From contig NZ_RKST01000008.1 in assembly GCF_003934165.1 (NCBI RefSeq), positions 124,001 through 188,000 on the forward strand: a stretch of DNA of 64,000 bases, written 5' to 3'. Positions 27,583 to 35,855 of the stretch are shown here, in pieces; the first letter of the stretch is position 1; every line of letters begins with the position of its first letter. A program made the translations under genes and the position numbers. The notes under the pieces were generated by a model, which did not search any database, had not been told where the DNA came from, and was given only the letters and a program-made list of their open reading frames with translations. Origin of the DNA: Borborobacter arsenicus (lineage in GTDB: Bacteria > Pseudomonadota > Alphaproteobacteria > Rhizobiales > Rhizobiaceae).

Positions 27583-28653
27583 ATGCAGACTGTTATTGCT
27601 CCCGCCAAGCAAGGTTATGATTTACCGGAAAACGTCGTAGCAACCCTGCGCCAGATCGGCGTCGTCGGGCTGCCTCGTAATTACGAGATTTTCTACGAAG
27701 CGCTCTCAGGTTCCAATCCACGACTAAGCCTGGAGGTTCTTGCGCTGGGCGAACACCCCACACAGGCGCAACTCGATGCGATAAGCCAAAAATACTTTGC
27801 GCAAAATCACAGCCAGAGCGTCGTCGAACACGCCCGCGAGATCATTGCACGGGAACTCGAAGACGTTGCGTCCATATTGCGCAAGGAACGCGGCCATCTC
27901 GAAAAATATGGTCAGATCCTGGATCAGACCTCGGATGGGCTCAACAGCCGTAGCTCACTGACCAAGGATCTGCTGCAAAAGATCGCCAACGCGATGTCTT
28001 CGGCGACCGCCGCAAAGATCGACCAGGGCAAGCAGGCTGCCAATGTGCTTGGCGAGAAATCAGCAGAACTTGAAAACCTCAAGTCCAAGCTTGAGGAATA
28101 TAAGCGCCTGGCCGACACTGACCCCCTCACCCATATCTGGAATCGCCGGGCCTTCGACAAGAGGATTGCCGAACTTTACAACAGCAACCGTGCCATCCTC
28201 TTCAATGCGCTCATCCTTGCCGATATCGACTGGTTCAAGGACATCAACGACCGTCACGGCCACCCGGCAGGCGACAGGATTCTCCAAATCATCGCCGACA
28301 TTTTCCGCAGCAGCACGCGTGACGACATGTTTGTTGCCAGAACGGGCGGGGAAGAATTCGCGCTTATCGTCGAAGGAACGACCGAGCAGTCTACATTCGA
28401 GCTTGCCGACAACATTCGCCTGCTGATCGAGCAGACGCGTTTCGTGAGCGCGCAATCCGGCATGGATTGCGGGCCGGTGACCATCTCGATGGGAATGTGC
28501 ATGGCGTCAGAGGCCAACAGCGCTGACGATCTGTATGCAAAAGCCGACCGGGCGCTTTATCGCTCCAAGCTCGACGGGCGCAATCGAGTGACCAGATTTT
28601 CAAGCCTGCCGGAAGTCGGCGGAAAGAATTGGCTGCTCTACAGGAAGGACTGA
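27583..28653 (+). CDS. Diguanylate cyclase (GGDEF domain)
   Basis: A 356-residue cytosolic protein making cyclic di-GMP. The catalytic domain covers about residues 180-345: the metal ligand in LADIDWFKDIND, the RHGHPAGDRIL segment, and the active loop GGEEF at residues 255-259. The product-inhibition site, normally RxxD five residues before the active loop, reads RDDM (246-249), so canonical feedback inhibition is probably lost. The N-terminal 175 residues are helical with a coiled-coil linker (ELENLKSKLEEYKRLAD) and no recognised sensor domain or membrane helix. No EAL domain is present. Confidence 0.93.
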   Translation: MQTVIAPAKQGYDLPENVVATLRQIGVVGLPRNYEIFYEALSGSNPRLSLEVLALGEHPTQAQLDAISQKYFAQNHSQSVVEHAREIIARELEDVASILRKERGHLEKYGQILDQTSDGLNSRSSLTKDLLQKIANAMSSATAAKIDQGKQAANVLGEKSAELENLKSKLEEYKRLADTDPLTHIWNRRAFDKRIAELYNSNRAILFNALILADIDWFKDINDRHGHPAGDRILQIIADIFRSSTRDDMFVARTGGEEFALIVEGTTEQSTFELADNIRLLIEQTRFVSAQSGMDCGPVTISMGMCMASEANSADDLYAKADRALYRSKLDGRNRVTRFSSLPEVGGKNWLLYRKD

Positions 28654-28671
28654 CAGCAGCCGCAAAGGCGG

Positions 28672-28697
28672 AAGGGCGCCGACGTGGCGGCGCCCTT
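28672..28697. terminator. Hairpin between convergent cyclase and DAHP synthase genes
   Basis: Perfect 9-bp inverted repeat AAGGGCGCC (28672-28680) / GGCGCCCTT (28689-28697) with an 8-nt loop. T tracts on either side are poor, so it may be a weak terminator or an mRNA 3'-end stabiliser. Confidence 0.45.
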
Positions 28698-28702
28698 GCC
28701 TA

Positions 28703-30076
28703 TCAGGCGTTTGCCGCCTTCTTTTCTGCTCCGCCGGTCTTCGTCTTGAGCAATTCCGAAACCAGGAAAGCAAGTTCTATCGCCTGGTCGGCATTGAGGC
28801 GCGGATCGCAATGCGTGTGGTAGCGGTTCTGAAGGTCCTCATCGCGAACGGCACGTGCGCCGCCGGTGCACTCGGTTACGTTCTTGCCGGTCATCTCGAT
28901 ATGGATGCCGCCGGGGTGAGTGCCTTCGGCGCGGTGGATATCGAAGAAACCCTGAACCTCACGCAGAATCCGGTCGAAAGGCCGTGTCTTGTAGCCAGCC
29001 GCCGTGACCGTATTCCCGTGCATCGGGTCGCAGGACCAGACGACGTTGCGCCCTTCCTTCTTCACCGCCTGCACCAGCTTGGGCAGATGTTCGCCAACCT
29101 TGTCGGCTCCGAAACGCGCGATCAGCGTCAGCCGGCCCGGTTCGTTTTCCGGGTTGAGCAGATCGATCAGTTCCAGCAGGCCATCGGGGCTTATCGAGGG
29201 GCCGCATTTCAGGCCAAGCGGATTCTTGATGCCGCGGCAATATTCGATATGCGCCTGATCCGGCTGACGAGTGCGGTCGCCGATCCAGATCATGTGGCCG
29301 GAGGTGGCATACCAGTCGCCTGAGGTGGAATCGACACGGGTCAAGGCCTCTTCATAGCCCAGCAGCAGGGCCTCATGACTGGTGTAGAAGTCGGTCTCTC
29401 GCAGCGAATAATTGGTCTCCGACGAGATGCCGATTGCGCTCATGAAATTCATCGTCTCGGTAATGCGGCTCGCCAAAGCGGCATAGCGCTCGCCCTGCGG
29501 GCTGTCGGAAACGAAACCGAGCATCCAGCTATGCACATTCTCAAGGCTGGCATAGCCGCCCTGTGCGAAGGCGCGCAGCAGGTTGAGAGTCGCGGCTGAT
29601 TGCCGATAAGCCATCGTCTGGCGCGCCGGATCGGGAATACGCGAGGCGGCGTCGAATTCGATGCCGTTGATGATGTCACCGCGATAGCTCGGCAGGGTCA
29701 CGCCGTCGCGCGTCTCATTGTCGGACGAGCGTGGCTTGGCGAACTGCCCGGCAATGCGGCCAACCTTCACGACCGGCTGCGCGCCCGCAAAGGTCAGCAC
29801 CACGGACATCTGCAGGAACACGCGGAAGAAGTCGCGAATATTGTCGGCGCCGTGTTCGGCAAAGCTCTCGGCGCAATCGCCACCCTGCAACAGGAACGCC
29901 TCGCCGGCTGCCACCTGTGCCAACTGCTTCTTCAGCTTGCGCGCCTCACCTGCAAAAACCAGCGGCGGAAAGGTCGCCAGACGCGCCTCGGTCTCCTGCA
30001 GGACAGCCTTGTCCGGATAGGCCGGAACCTGGCTGATCGGCTTGCTTCTCCACGAGTTCGGGGACCATTTCGTCAT
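28703..30076 (-). CDS. Class II 3-deoxy-7-phosphoheptulonate (DAHP) synthase
   Basis: First step of the shikimate pathway: erythrose 4-phosphate plus phosphoenolpyruvate. The 458-residue length and motifs ([58 protein letters not shown]) are those of the plant-like class II enzymes, which rhizobia use instead of class I. The cysteine in GGDC is the metal ligand. The ATG at 30076 ([10 protein letters not shown]) follows TTAGGT and was preferred over the frame opening 10 codons earlier. Confidence 0.95.
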   Translation of the reverse strand: MTKWSPNSWRSKPISQVPAYPDKAVLQETEARLATFPPLVFAGEARKLKKQLAQVAAGEAFLLQGGDCAESFAEHGADNIRDFFRVFLQMSVVLTFAGAQPVVKVGRIAGQFAKPRSSDNETRDGVTLPSYRGDIINGIEFDAASRIPDPARQTMAYRQSAATLNLLRAFAQGGYASLENVHSWMLGFVSDSPQGERYAALASRITETMNFMSAIGISSETNYSLRETDFYTSHEALLLGYEEALTRVDSTSGDWYATSGHMIWIGDRTRQPDQAHIEYCRGIKNPLGLKCGPSISPDGLLELIDLLNPENEPGRLTLIARFGADKVGEHLPKLVQAVKKEGRNVVWSCDPMHGNTVTAAGYKTRPFDRILREVQGFFDIHRAEGTHPGGIHIEMTGKNVTECTGGARAVRDEDLQNRYHTHCDPRLNADQAIELAFLVSELLKTKTGGAEKKAANA

Positions 30077-30220
30077 CGTCGTACCTAACGTTCTTCTTGC
30101 CGGCAAACTTGCCCGGCAGTCTTTGCCATTTGGCGGGAATTGCGGCTCTATTACAGGAAGCGGCCGCGCTATTCTACCCCGCCTTTGGGCAGTGCGAAAA
30201 GCGCGAAATTGTCGCCGCTC

Positions 30221-31612
30221 CTAGTCGACCCTTTCACCGTTTTCGATGCGGTAGGTCGGCTTGTACATCGTCACCAGTTCTTCTGCCGCGGTCGGATGGA
30301 CGGCCATGGTGCAATCGAAATCGTCCTTGGTCAGCCCGGCCTTGATGGGAATGCCGAGAAGTTGGGCCATTTCGCCGGCATCTGGCCCGAGAACATGGGC
30401 GCCGACGACCCGCCGGGTCTCGGCATCTACCACCAGCTTCATCAGCATCTTTTCAGCGCGGCCCGATAGCGTGTGGCGCATTGGGCGGAAGGAGGCCCGG
30501 TAGATTTCGAGCTTCGCGTAGCGCTTGGCTGCATCGTCTTCCGACAGGCCGACGGTGCCGATTTCGGGCTGCGAGAACACCGCGGTCGGCACGCAGTCGT
30601 GATCCGGCCGGGTCGGATTGTTCTTGAATGCGGTCTCCACGAAACACATGGCTTCATGGATGGCTACCGGCGTCAGTTGGACGCGATTGGTCACGTCGCC
30701 AATAGCCCAGATATTGTCGATATTGGTTCGGGAGAAATCATCGACGATGATCTCACCGCTCTTGCCACGCTCGACGCCTGCCGCTTCAAGGCCAAGGTCC
30801 TCGGTATTGGGGATGCGGCCAAGAGCCAGCATGACCTGGTCGACGGTCAGTACCTCCCCGCCCTGCAGATGCGCATCGAGCCGTCCGTCAGGCCGCTTGT
30901 CGATGGCTGTGAATATTTCCTGGCACAGGATCCGGATGCCCTTGGCCTCCATGGTTTCGTGCAGAGCTCGCCGCAAATCCATATCGAAGCGGCCCAATAT
31001 CTCCTTGCCGCGATAGACCAGGGTCGTCTGCACGCCCAGCCCATGGAAGATATTGGCAAATTCGACGGCTATGTAGCCGCCGCCGGCGATCACGATCGCT
31101 TTCGGCAATTCGGCAAGGTCGAATGCTTCGTCGGAATAGATGCAGCGCTCGTGACCCGGCAGCGCAACATGCGGATTTGGCCTGCCGCCGGTGGCGATGA
31201 GAATCTGGTCGGCGGTGACGATACGATCCTCGTTCACGAGCAGAATCGTATGCCGGTCGACAATAGTCGCCCTGGTGTGGAATATTTCGCCTCCGGCCCC
31301 TTCGACATTCTTGCCGTAGATGTTCTCAAGGCGGGCGATCTCGCGGTCCTTGTTGGCGACGAGCTTGCGCCAGTCGAACCGTGCGGGCTCGAGGCTCCAG
31401 CCATAACCGGCGGCATCCTCGAAATGCTCGGGGAATTGCGATGCATAGACATACAGCTTCTTCGGCACGCAACCGCGAATGACGCAGGTGCCGCCGAACC
31501 GATATTCTTCCGCAATCGCCACCCGCTTTCCGAGGGAGGCAGCAACCCGTGCGGCACGTACACCGCCGGAGCCGCCGCCAATGACGAAGAGGTCGTAGTC
31601 ATATTCAGTCAT
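30221..31612 (-). CDS. gor: Glutathione-disulfide reductase
   Basis: NADPH-dependent reduction of oxidised glutathione. A 463-residue flavoprotein with FAD motif IGGGSGGVRAAR, the redox-active disulfide in GGTCVIRGCVPKK near residues 41-53, the NADPH fold IAGGGYIAVEFA, the second FAD contact IWAIGDVTN, and the C-terminal catalytic AVHPTAAEE. These match glutathione reductase, not lipoamide dehydrogenase. It is immediately downstream of the DUF2059 gene, but a terminator separates them. Confidence 0.95.
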   Translation of the reverse strand: MTEYDYDLFVIGGGSGGVRAARVAASLGKRVAIAEEYRFGGTCVIRGCVPKKLYVYASQFPEHFEDAAGYGWSLEPARFDWRKLVANKDREIARLENIYGKNVEGAGGEIFHTRATIVDRHTILLVNEDRIVTADQILIATGGRPNPHVALPGHERCIYSDEAFDLAELPKAIVIAGGGYIAVEFANIFHGLGVQTTLVYRGKEILGRFDMDLRRALHETMEAKGIRILCQEIFTAIDKRPDGRLDAHLQGGEVLTVDQVMLALGRIPNTEDLGLEAAGVERGKSGEIIVDDFSRTNIDNIWAIGDVTNRVQLTPVAIHEAMCFVETAFKNNPTRPDHDCVPTAVFSQPEIGTVGLSEDDAAKRYAKLEIYRASFRPMRHTLSGRAEKMLMKLVVDAETRRVVGAHVLGPDAGEMAQLLGIPIKAGLTKDDFDCTMAVHPTAAEELVTMYKPTYRIENGERVD

Positions 31613-31667
31613 GATTGTCTCCGGAAAGCCATATCAGCCACAGTTAAGACCGTGGCCGCCAAATAAA

Positions 31668-31689
31668 AAGCCCGGCAAGAGCCGGGCTT
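31668..31689 (-). terminator. Rho-independent terminator of the DUF2059 gene
   Basis: AAGCCCGGC (31668-31676) / GCCGGGCTT (31681-31689) with an AAGA loop. Read on the minus strand, the stem is followed by TTTTTATTT. It lies between the DUF2059 gene and gor. Confidence 0.92.
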
Positions 31690-31711
31690 CAATTCCAGGT
31701 GTCCAATCGTG

Positions 31712-32290
31712 TCAGTTGGCGGGAGCCGGCGTCGGCGTCGCGGCATCAGGCGCTGGAGTCGGATCACCGGTCACCGGCGCCGACTTGTCCTTCAACTCCT
31801 CCGCAATGGCCTTGCTGGTTTCTTCAGCCAGATCACGGGCAATGCCGCGCTGCCATATGTCGGCGGCCTTGCCGACCTCGCGCGTCACAATCGGACCATC
31901 GGCCAGCAATTTCTTTCCCGGGGCCGAATTGTAGAAGGCGGCGATGCCGTTCAGGTCCTCGATCGAGAAGACCCGTGCATAAGCAAGGGCTGCCTCTTTC
32001 TCCAGATCCGCGCGGCGGCCGGCAAGTTTCAGCGTCGTCGCGTCAACCGTGGCGGTGATGACTGCCTGGAGATCCGGATTCTTCTGGATGAGTTCCGCCT
32101 TCAGCGTGGCGGCCGCCCCCGGCAATATGCTGTCATAGATGTCGGTCGCGTTGATGGCATCCACTGCCGCGCGCGCGGCCTTGAGGTGCTCCTCGGAGAT
32201 ATCCTGGGCGAAAGAAGGCGTGGAAATCGCGGCAAATGCCGATGCTGCCAGAACAATGGAAAGGCGGCGAGCGCGGGTAACCAACGTCAT
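31712..32290 (-). CDS. DUF2059 domain exported protein
   Basis: A 192-residue periplasmic protein. It has a signal peptide with cleavage likely after PSFA (about residue 28), then a helical DUF2059 domain with the family segment ARVFSIEDLNGIAAFYNSAPGK around residues 105-126. A low-complexity Pro/Thr/Ala tail forms the last 25 residues. Function of the family is unknown. Upstream rpiA is on the same strand with an 18-bp gap, so the two are probably co-transcribed. Confidence 0.88.
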   Translation of the reverse strand: MTLVTRARRLSIVLAASAFAAISTPSFAQDISEEHLKAARAAVDAINATDIYDSILPGAAATLKAELIQKNPDLQAVITATVDATTLKLAGRRADLEKEAALAYARVFSIEDLNGIAAFYNSAPGKKLLADGPIVTREVGKAADIWQRGIARDLAEETSKAIAEELKDKSAPVTGDPTPAPDAATPTPAPAN

Positions 32291-32308
32291 GATGGGTAAG
32301 ACTCCTGT

Positions 32309-33007
32309 TTATCGGGTCGCATGGACCGTTTTGACGCCGTCCGCGCCGGCAACGATAGCGGCCTTGGCCAACCCCAGGAACAGACCGTGCTCGACGACCC
32401 CCGGAACGGCGTGAAGACCAGTAGACAGCGCTCTTGGATCGGGAATACGGCCAAAAGATGCATCGAGAATAAAATGTCCACCGTCTGTAACAAAAGGCTC
32501 GCCCTGCGTCATCCGCAATGTCAGCGGGCCTTTCAGTCCAAGTTGTTCGGCAAGGCGGGTGATCGCCAGTTCGGTTGATTTGAGCCCGAAGGGGTTGACT
32601 TCGATCGGCAGTGGAAACCGGCCGAGCGTGTCGACCATCTTGGTTTCGTCGGCAATGACGATCATGGACGCCGATGCGCTTGCGACGATTTTTTCGCGCA
32701 GCAACGCACCGCCGCCACCCTTGACCAGCGCAAGGTCGGGATCGATTTCATCTGCCCCGTCGATCGTCAGGTCGAGTTCGGGCGTCTCATCGAGGGTCGA
32801 AAGCGGGACGCCAAGCTCACGGCAAAGTGCTGCGGTGCGCTCCGACGTCGGTACGCCGATGATGGTCATGCCGGCGGCGACCTTTTCGGCAAGCAGCCGG
32901 ACGAATTCCTCGGCCGTCGATCCCGTGCCGATGCCCAGCCGCATCCCGTCCGTTACATGCTCCAGCGCAACACGCGCCGCCTCGATCTTCAAAGTCCGTG
33001 CGTTCAT
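32309..33007 (-). CDS. rpiA: Ribose-5-phosphate isomerase A
   Basis: Pentose phosphate enzyme, 232 residues. Signatures: [11 protein letters not shown] near residue 26, the catalytic DGADEID near 85, and [13 protein letters not shown] near 96. The frame stays open 30 codons upstream, but the ATG at 33007 follows AAGGA at good spacing and gives the standard N-terminus. It probably heads an operon with the DUF2059 gene. It is divergent from gph (174-bp gap). Confidence 0.95.
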   Translation of the reverse strand: MNARTLKIEAARVALEHVTDGMRLGIGTGSTAEEFVRLLAEKVAAGMTIIGVPTSERTAALCRELGVPLSTLDETPELDLTIDGADEIDPDLALVKGGGGALLREKIVASASASMIVIADETKMVDTLGRFPLPIEVNPFGLKSTELAITRLAEQLGLKGPLTLRMTQGEPFVTDGGHFILDASFGRIPDPRALSTGLHAVPGVVEHGLFLGLAKAAIVAGADGVKTVHATR

Positions 33008-33181
33008 CTGGCCGTCCTTGCTCCACTTCGCGCTCCTATCATTTCTGGGCGGCACGGCAAAGGCTTTCTGCCGCTTACGGCCCGCAGGACGCTTCAACTT
33101 GCATGAAAAGGGCGTACGGGCTATGCGCGGTCAAGCCTTTGCTGGAAGCGGCAAATCATCGGTAACAGAGCAGGACGCGCC

Positions 33182-33865
33182 ATGACACGCCCCATCATTG
33201 TCTTCGATCTCGACGGAACATTGGTGGATACGGCGCCTGACCTGATGGACAGCCTCAACCATTGCCTCGATGTGGGCGGGCTGCCGCAAACCGATGCCAT
33301 CGGATTCCGCTCTTATGTCGGCTTTGGCGGCAAGGTGATGATCGAGCGTGCCTACGCCGCGCAACAGCGGGCGTTGGAGCCCGATGAGCACGACCGGCTC
33401 TATTCGCTGTTCATGGACCATTACGGCGTGAATATCCCCGGCAAGTCCCAACCTTACCCCGGCGTGCTCATGGCGCTGGATCGATTCACCCAGGCAGGCT
33501 TCCTGCTGGCGATCTGCACCAACAAGACCGAAGGTTTCTCCCACAAGCTGATTCTGGAACTCGGCCTCAATACCTATTTCGCGGCAATCTGTGGCCAGGA
33601 TACATTTGCTTTCCGCAAGCCCGATCCGCGGCATCTGACCGAAACGATTGCCAAGGCCGGCGGCGACGCAAGGCACGCTGTGATGATCGGTGATTCCCAG
33701 ACCGACATCGACACGGCCAAGGCAGCCGGAATTCCGGTTGTTGCGGTGGATTTCGGCTACACGGAGCGCCATGTCCGTGAATTCGAACCGTCGAAAGTCA
33801 TCTCGCATTTCGATGAATTGACGCTGGACCTGGCCCAACGGCTAATTGCAGCAGGACAAGCTTGA
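33182..33865 (+). CDS. gph: Phosphoglycolate phosphatase, HAD family
   Basis: A 227-residue HAD hydrolase. Motif I FDLDGTLVDTAPDL holds the nucleophilic Asp at the N-terminus. Motif II is CTNKTE, motif III the Lys in FRKPDP, and motif IV GDSQTDIDTAKAAG. The cap is inserted after motif I (C1 type). These are the marks of Gph, which clears 2-phosphoglycolate. Other sugar-phosphate substrates are possible within the family. Location next to rpiA fits sugar-phosphate housekeeping. Confidence 0.88.
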   Translation: MTRPIIVFDLDGTLVDTAPDLMDSLNHCLDVGGLPQTDAIGFRSYVGFGGKVMIERAYAAQQRALEPDEHDRLYSLFMDHYGVNIPGKSQPYPGVLMALDRFTQAGFLLAICTNKTEGFSHKLILELGLNTYFAAICGQDTFAFRKPDPRHLTETIAKAGGDARHAVMIGDSQTDIDTAKAAGIPVVAVDFGYTERHVREFEPSKVISHFDELTLDLAQRLIAAGQA

Positions 33866-33872
33866 TCAGTCC

Positions 33873-33902
33873 TTGACTTCGGTCATGCCCGCACCTTATA
33901 TC
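33873..33902 (+). promoter_or_regulatory. Candidate sigma-70 promoter for tRNA-Val
   Basis: TTGACT (33873-33878) and TATATC (33897-33902) separated by 18 bp, about 90 bp upstream of the mature tRNA 5' end. Confidence 0.5.
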
Positions 33903-33952
33903 GCGGCTCGCTTGGCCGTGTAGCGCAAAGGCGCTGCAACCTTCGAATTGAG

Positions 33953-33979
33953 GCATGATCCTTCCGATCTGGATCATGC
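33953..33979 (+). other. Perfect inverted repeat in the tRNA-Val leader
   Basis: GCATGATCC (33953-33961) and GGATCATGC (33971-33979) form a 9-bp stem with a 9-nt loop, ending 11 bp before the mature tRNA. There is no T tract. It could be a processing structure, a protein-binding dyad or an element tied to the adjacent accessory region. Confidence 0.45.
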
Positions 33980-33990
33980 TCCTGGCAAGC

Positions 33991-34065
33991 GGGCGATTAG
34001 CTCAGCGGGAGAGCACACCCTTCACACGGGTGGGGTCACTGGTTCAATCCCAGTATCGCCCACCA
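33991..34065 (+). tRNA. tRNA-Val (anticodon CAC)
   Basis: A complete cloverleaf was folded by hand: acceptor GGGCGAT/ATCGCCC, D-arm GCTC...GAGC, anticodon stem CACCC/GGGTG with loop TTCACAC (anticodon CAC at 34023-34025), and T-arm ACTGG/CCAGT with TTCAATC. The CCA end is encoded. It decodes GUG valine codons. Confidence 0.97.
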
Positions 34066-34220
34066 TTGCCTTGTCGCCACGCCGGAGACGTGCGCCGTCA
34101 TCCCTGCCCCTACCTCGAAATAGCTACCGCCTAATAATTTCTAGGATATTCGCTGGAACGCTGGATTTCCCTAAAGTCCAGCCATATGCGGCAGCAATTG
34201 CAGGGTCATGGAGGGCGTCG

Positions 34221-34487
34221 ATGCTTCTCTGCACAGCCTATTTGACTGCCACGCTGGTTTCGTTTGGCACGCCAGAGGCTCCGGGCACGATGGAAGCGTG
34301 GCGACAGCCAATTCTGTGCCCGATGATCGACGCGCCAATGGTTTTGGCCTCCTTGCCAGAGGTGCACAGGGCTTTCGATCGCTTCACGGTTTCTCTCTCG
34401 GCGAGCTTTTATGCGTCGCTCTTATATGCCGCCGCCTGCCCCTCGCCTGAAAACTGCAAGCTGATGCCTCCAGCCGGGCAAAGATAA
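34221..34487 (+). CDS. Possible small exported or membrane protein, unrecognised
   Basis: An 88-residue open frame with a strong GGAGG ribosome site (34209-34213) before its ATG. The N-terminus is hydrophobic (LLCTAYLTATLVSFG) and a second hydrophobic patch lies near residues 57-70; there are four cysteines. No family is recognised. It is in the accessory stretch next to tRNA-Val and convergent with the DsbA-like gene. It may be a chance frame; a longer frame reading through the tRNA was rejected. Confidence 0.35.
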   Translation: MLLCTAYLTATLVSFGTPEAPGTMEAWRQPILCPMIDAPMVLASLPEVHRAFDRFTVSLSASFYASLLYAAACPSPENCKLMPPAGQR

Positions 34488-34514
34488 CGGCTCATATTCA
34501 TGTAGGCTGGGAAC

Positions 34515-35327
34515 TCATTGCCACCAGTGGGCAACGGATTTGGCCGATGCAATCCTGAAACTGTCGCCAATTGTCGGATTCGTGCCGAATATGGCCAGCG
34601 GAATCCCGACCGTGCTAACGACTTCACCAGAGGCGTCCACCATGGTGCTGCATCCCACCAACAGGCAAGCGCCGTAGAGTTCGATATTGTATCGATAGAC
34701 ATGCAACATGCGTTGCATCGCCCTGGTGCCTCCCAAGCAGTGCTCGTAGTCACTTGAGAGGAACCCTGCTGCCTGCATAAAAGTCATGAGGTTGTCCTGT
34801 GATCGCGGCGGGTTTGAGCCAAGATATGAAAATGCTGCCAAGAATGTCCTCGGCGAACGGTCGTAAATGCAATGCAGGAGGACGTTGGCAGAATCCTTAA
34901 TCAGATTGCCGCTCGCCGGAAAGCGAACCACAACGCGCAGATCCCTCGCTCCAGGCGTTTCCAGGCTGGCAATAAAGTCGCGGCTGGGAGCGCAATGGCT
35001 GCACTCATAGTCAAGGAAGACAACCGCAATCTCCGGCGCAGAGGGATTGCCGAATTCTATCTCCTCACCGAGCCGGACTTCATCAAGTGTATCGGACGAA
35101 GACGGCCGGGTTCGCGCCAACCGCAAAGCCTCGTTATAGTCGCGATAGAGCTTCATGAAAGCTGCGGTAGACTCCGCCGCCTTCGAGAGTTCCTCCAAGG
35201 ATTTGGCGATTTCAGCACGAGATTGGCCTGCCGCCTGTCCAGGTTGCAGGAGCAAGGCCGCACCAACGAACAGCAAGGCGCCCTTCAATCGGGTTGGAAT
35301 ACGCTTCCTTAGCTGCTTGAACCACAT
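34515..35327 (-). CDS. DsbA-like exported thioredoxin-fold protein
   Basis: A 270-residue protein with a basic N-terminus and a hydrophobic signal segment (about residues 16-33). After a helical linker, residues 85-265 form a DsbA/DsbG-like thioredoxin domain. The active-site CxxC is CSHC at 109-112 in DYECSHCAPSRDF, and the cis-proline loop is probably GIPLAIFG. Four or more extra cysteines lie in the C-terminal half. It likely handles disulfides in the periplasm. Third gene of a same-strand set: Sel1 lipoprotein, DUF1036 protein, then this one after 27 bp. AAAGGGTGG precedes the ATG. Partner or substrate may be the cysteine-bearing DUF1036 protein (inference). Confidence 0.82.
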   Translation of the reverse strand: MWFKQLRKRIPTRLKGALLFVGAALLLQPGQAAGQSRAEIAKSLEELSKAAESTAAFMKLYRDYNEALRLARTRPSSSDTLDEVRLGEEIEFGNPSAPEIAVVFLDYECSHCAPSRDFIASLETPGARDLRVVVRFPASGNLIKDSANVLLHCIYDRSPRTFLAAFSYLGSNPPRSQDNLMTFMQAAGFLSSDYEHCLGGTRAMQRMLHVYRYNIELYGACLLVGCSTMVDASGEVVSTVGIPLAIFGTNPTIGDSFRIASAKSVAHWWQ

Positions 35328-35354
35328 ATGCCACCCTTTCGGGAGCGGTCCCGG

Positions 35355-35855
35355 TCACTTGAGGTTCACCGTGAAATCGACCATGCCCCTGCTGAAGAAA
35401 TAGAGGTTGAAAACCTGCTCGTGGTAGCCCTGAGGGCAGGATTCGTGATCTTGCAGAGACTTCTCCGGCCGCCGGAAACTGGAGCTAGAGACACAGAACA
35501 CACGCTCGGCTCCGGTGGACAGGCTGTTGTCGCTGAAGTTGGACGCAGGGATATCCTTGATCACATAGCTGTTGAGGCTCGACAGGCCGTCCTTGTTGAT
35601 CGACCGTACCGACAGGAAGGCCTCCCTTCGCCCATCACCTCGGGTGACAGGCTGGCACTCGCCAGGTTTCATCATGTACCAGCCATGCGCCGTCCACTCA
35701 GGATCGCCCAGATTAACCAGGCTTGTTGTCGCCAAAATGGCATAGGAGACCTCAGCCTCGCCGTTATTGCAGACCTTGATCTCCTGTGCCCCGGCCTCAG
35801 TCCAGGCGATGGCCGAAAGGGCAACTACGATAAGCTTCCAGCCAGTCTTCTTCAT
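35355..35855 (-). CDS. DUF1036-like exported protein
   Basis: A 166-residue protein with a signal peptide (hydrophobic to about residue 20, cleavage near EAGA). The mature part begins EIKVCNN, followed by SYAIL, GWYMMKPGEC and a late YFFSRG, the pattern of DUF1036 (small secreted beta proteins whose conserved cysteines and aromatic WW-like core have no known function). The ATG at 35855 overlaps the stop of the upstream Sel1 gene in an ATGA arrangement, so translation is coupled. The TTG at 35864 is less likely. At least five cysteines make it a plausible substrate of the DsbA-like neighbour. Confidence 0.75.
   Translation of the reverse strand: MKKTGWKLIVVALSAIAWTEAGAQEIKVCNNGEAEVSYAILATTSLVNLGDPEWTAHGWYMMKPGECQPVTRGDGRREAFLSVRSINKDGLSSLNSYVIKDIPASNFSDNSLSTGAERVFCVSSSSFRRPEKSLQDHESCPQGYHEQVFNLYFFSRGMVDFTVNLK

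Noticed and set aside
33948-34487. 179-residue + strand open frame spanning tRNA-Val
   Set aside because: The first part reads through the tRNA and has no ribosome site. Only the part from 34221 has a plausible start.
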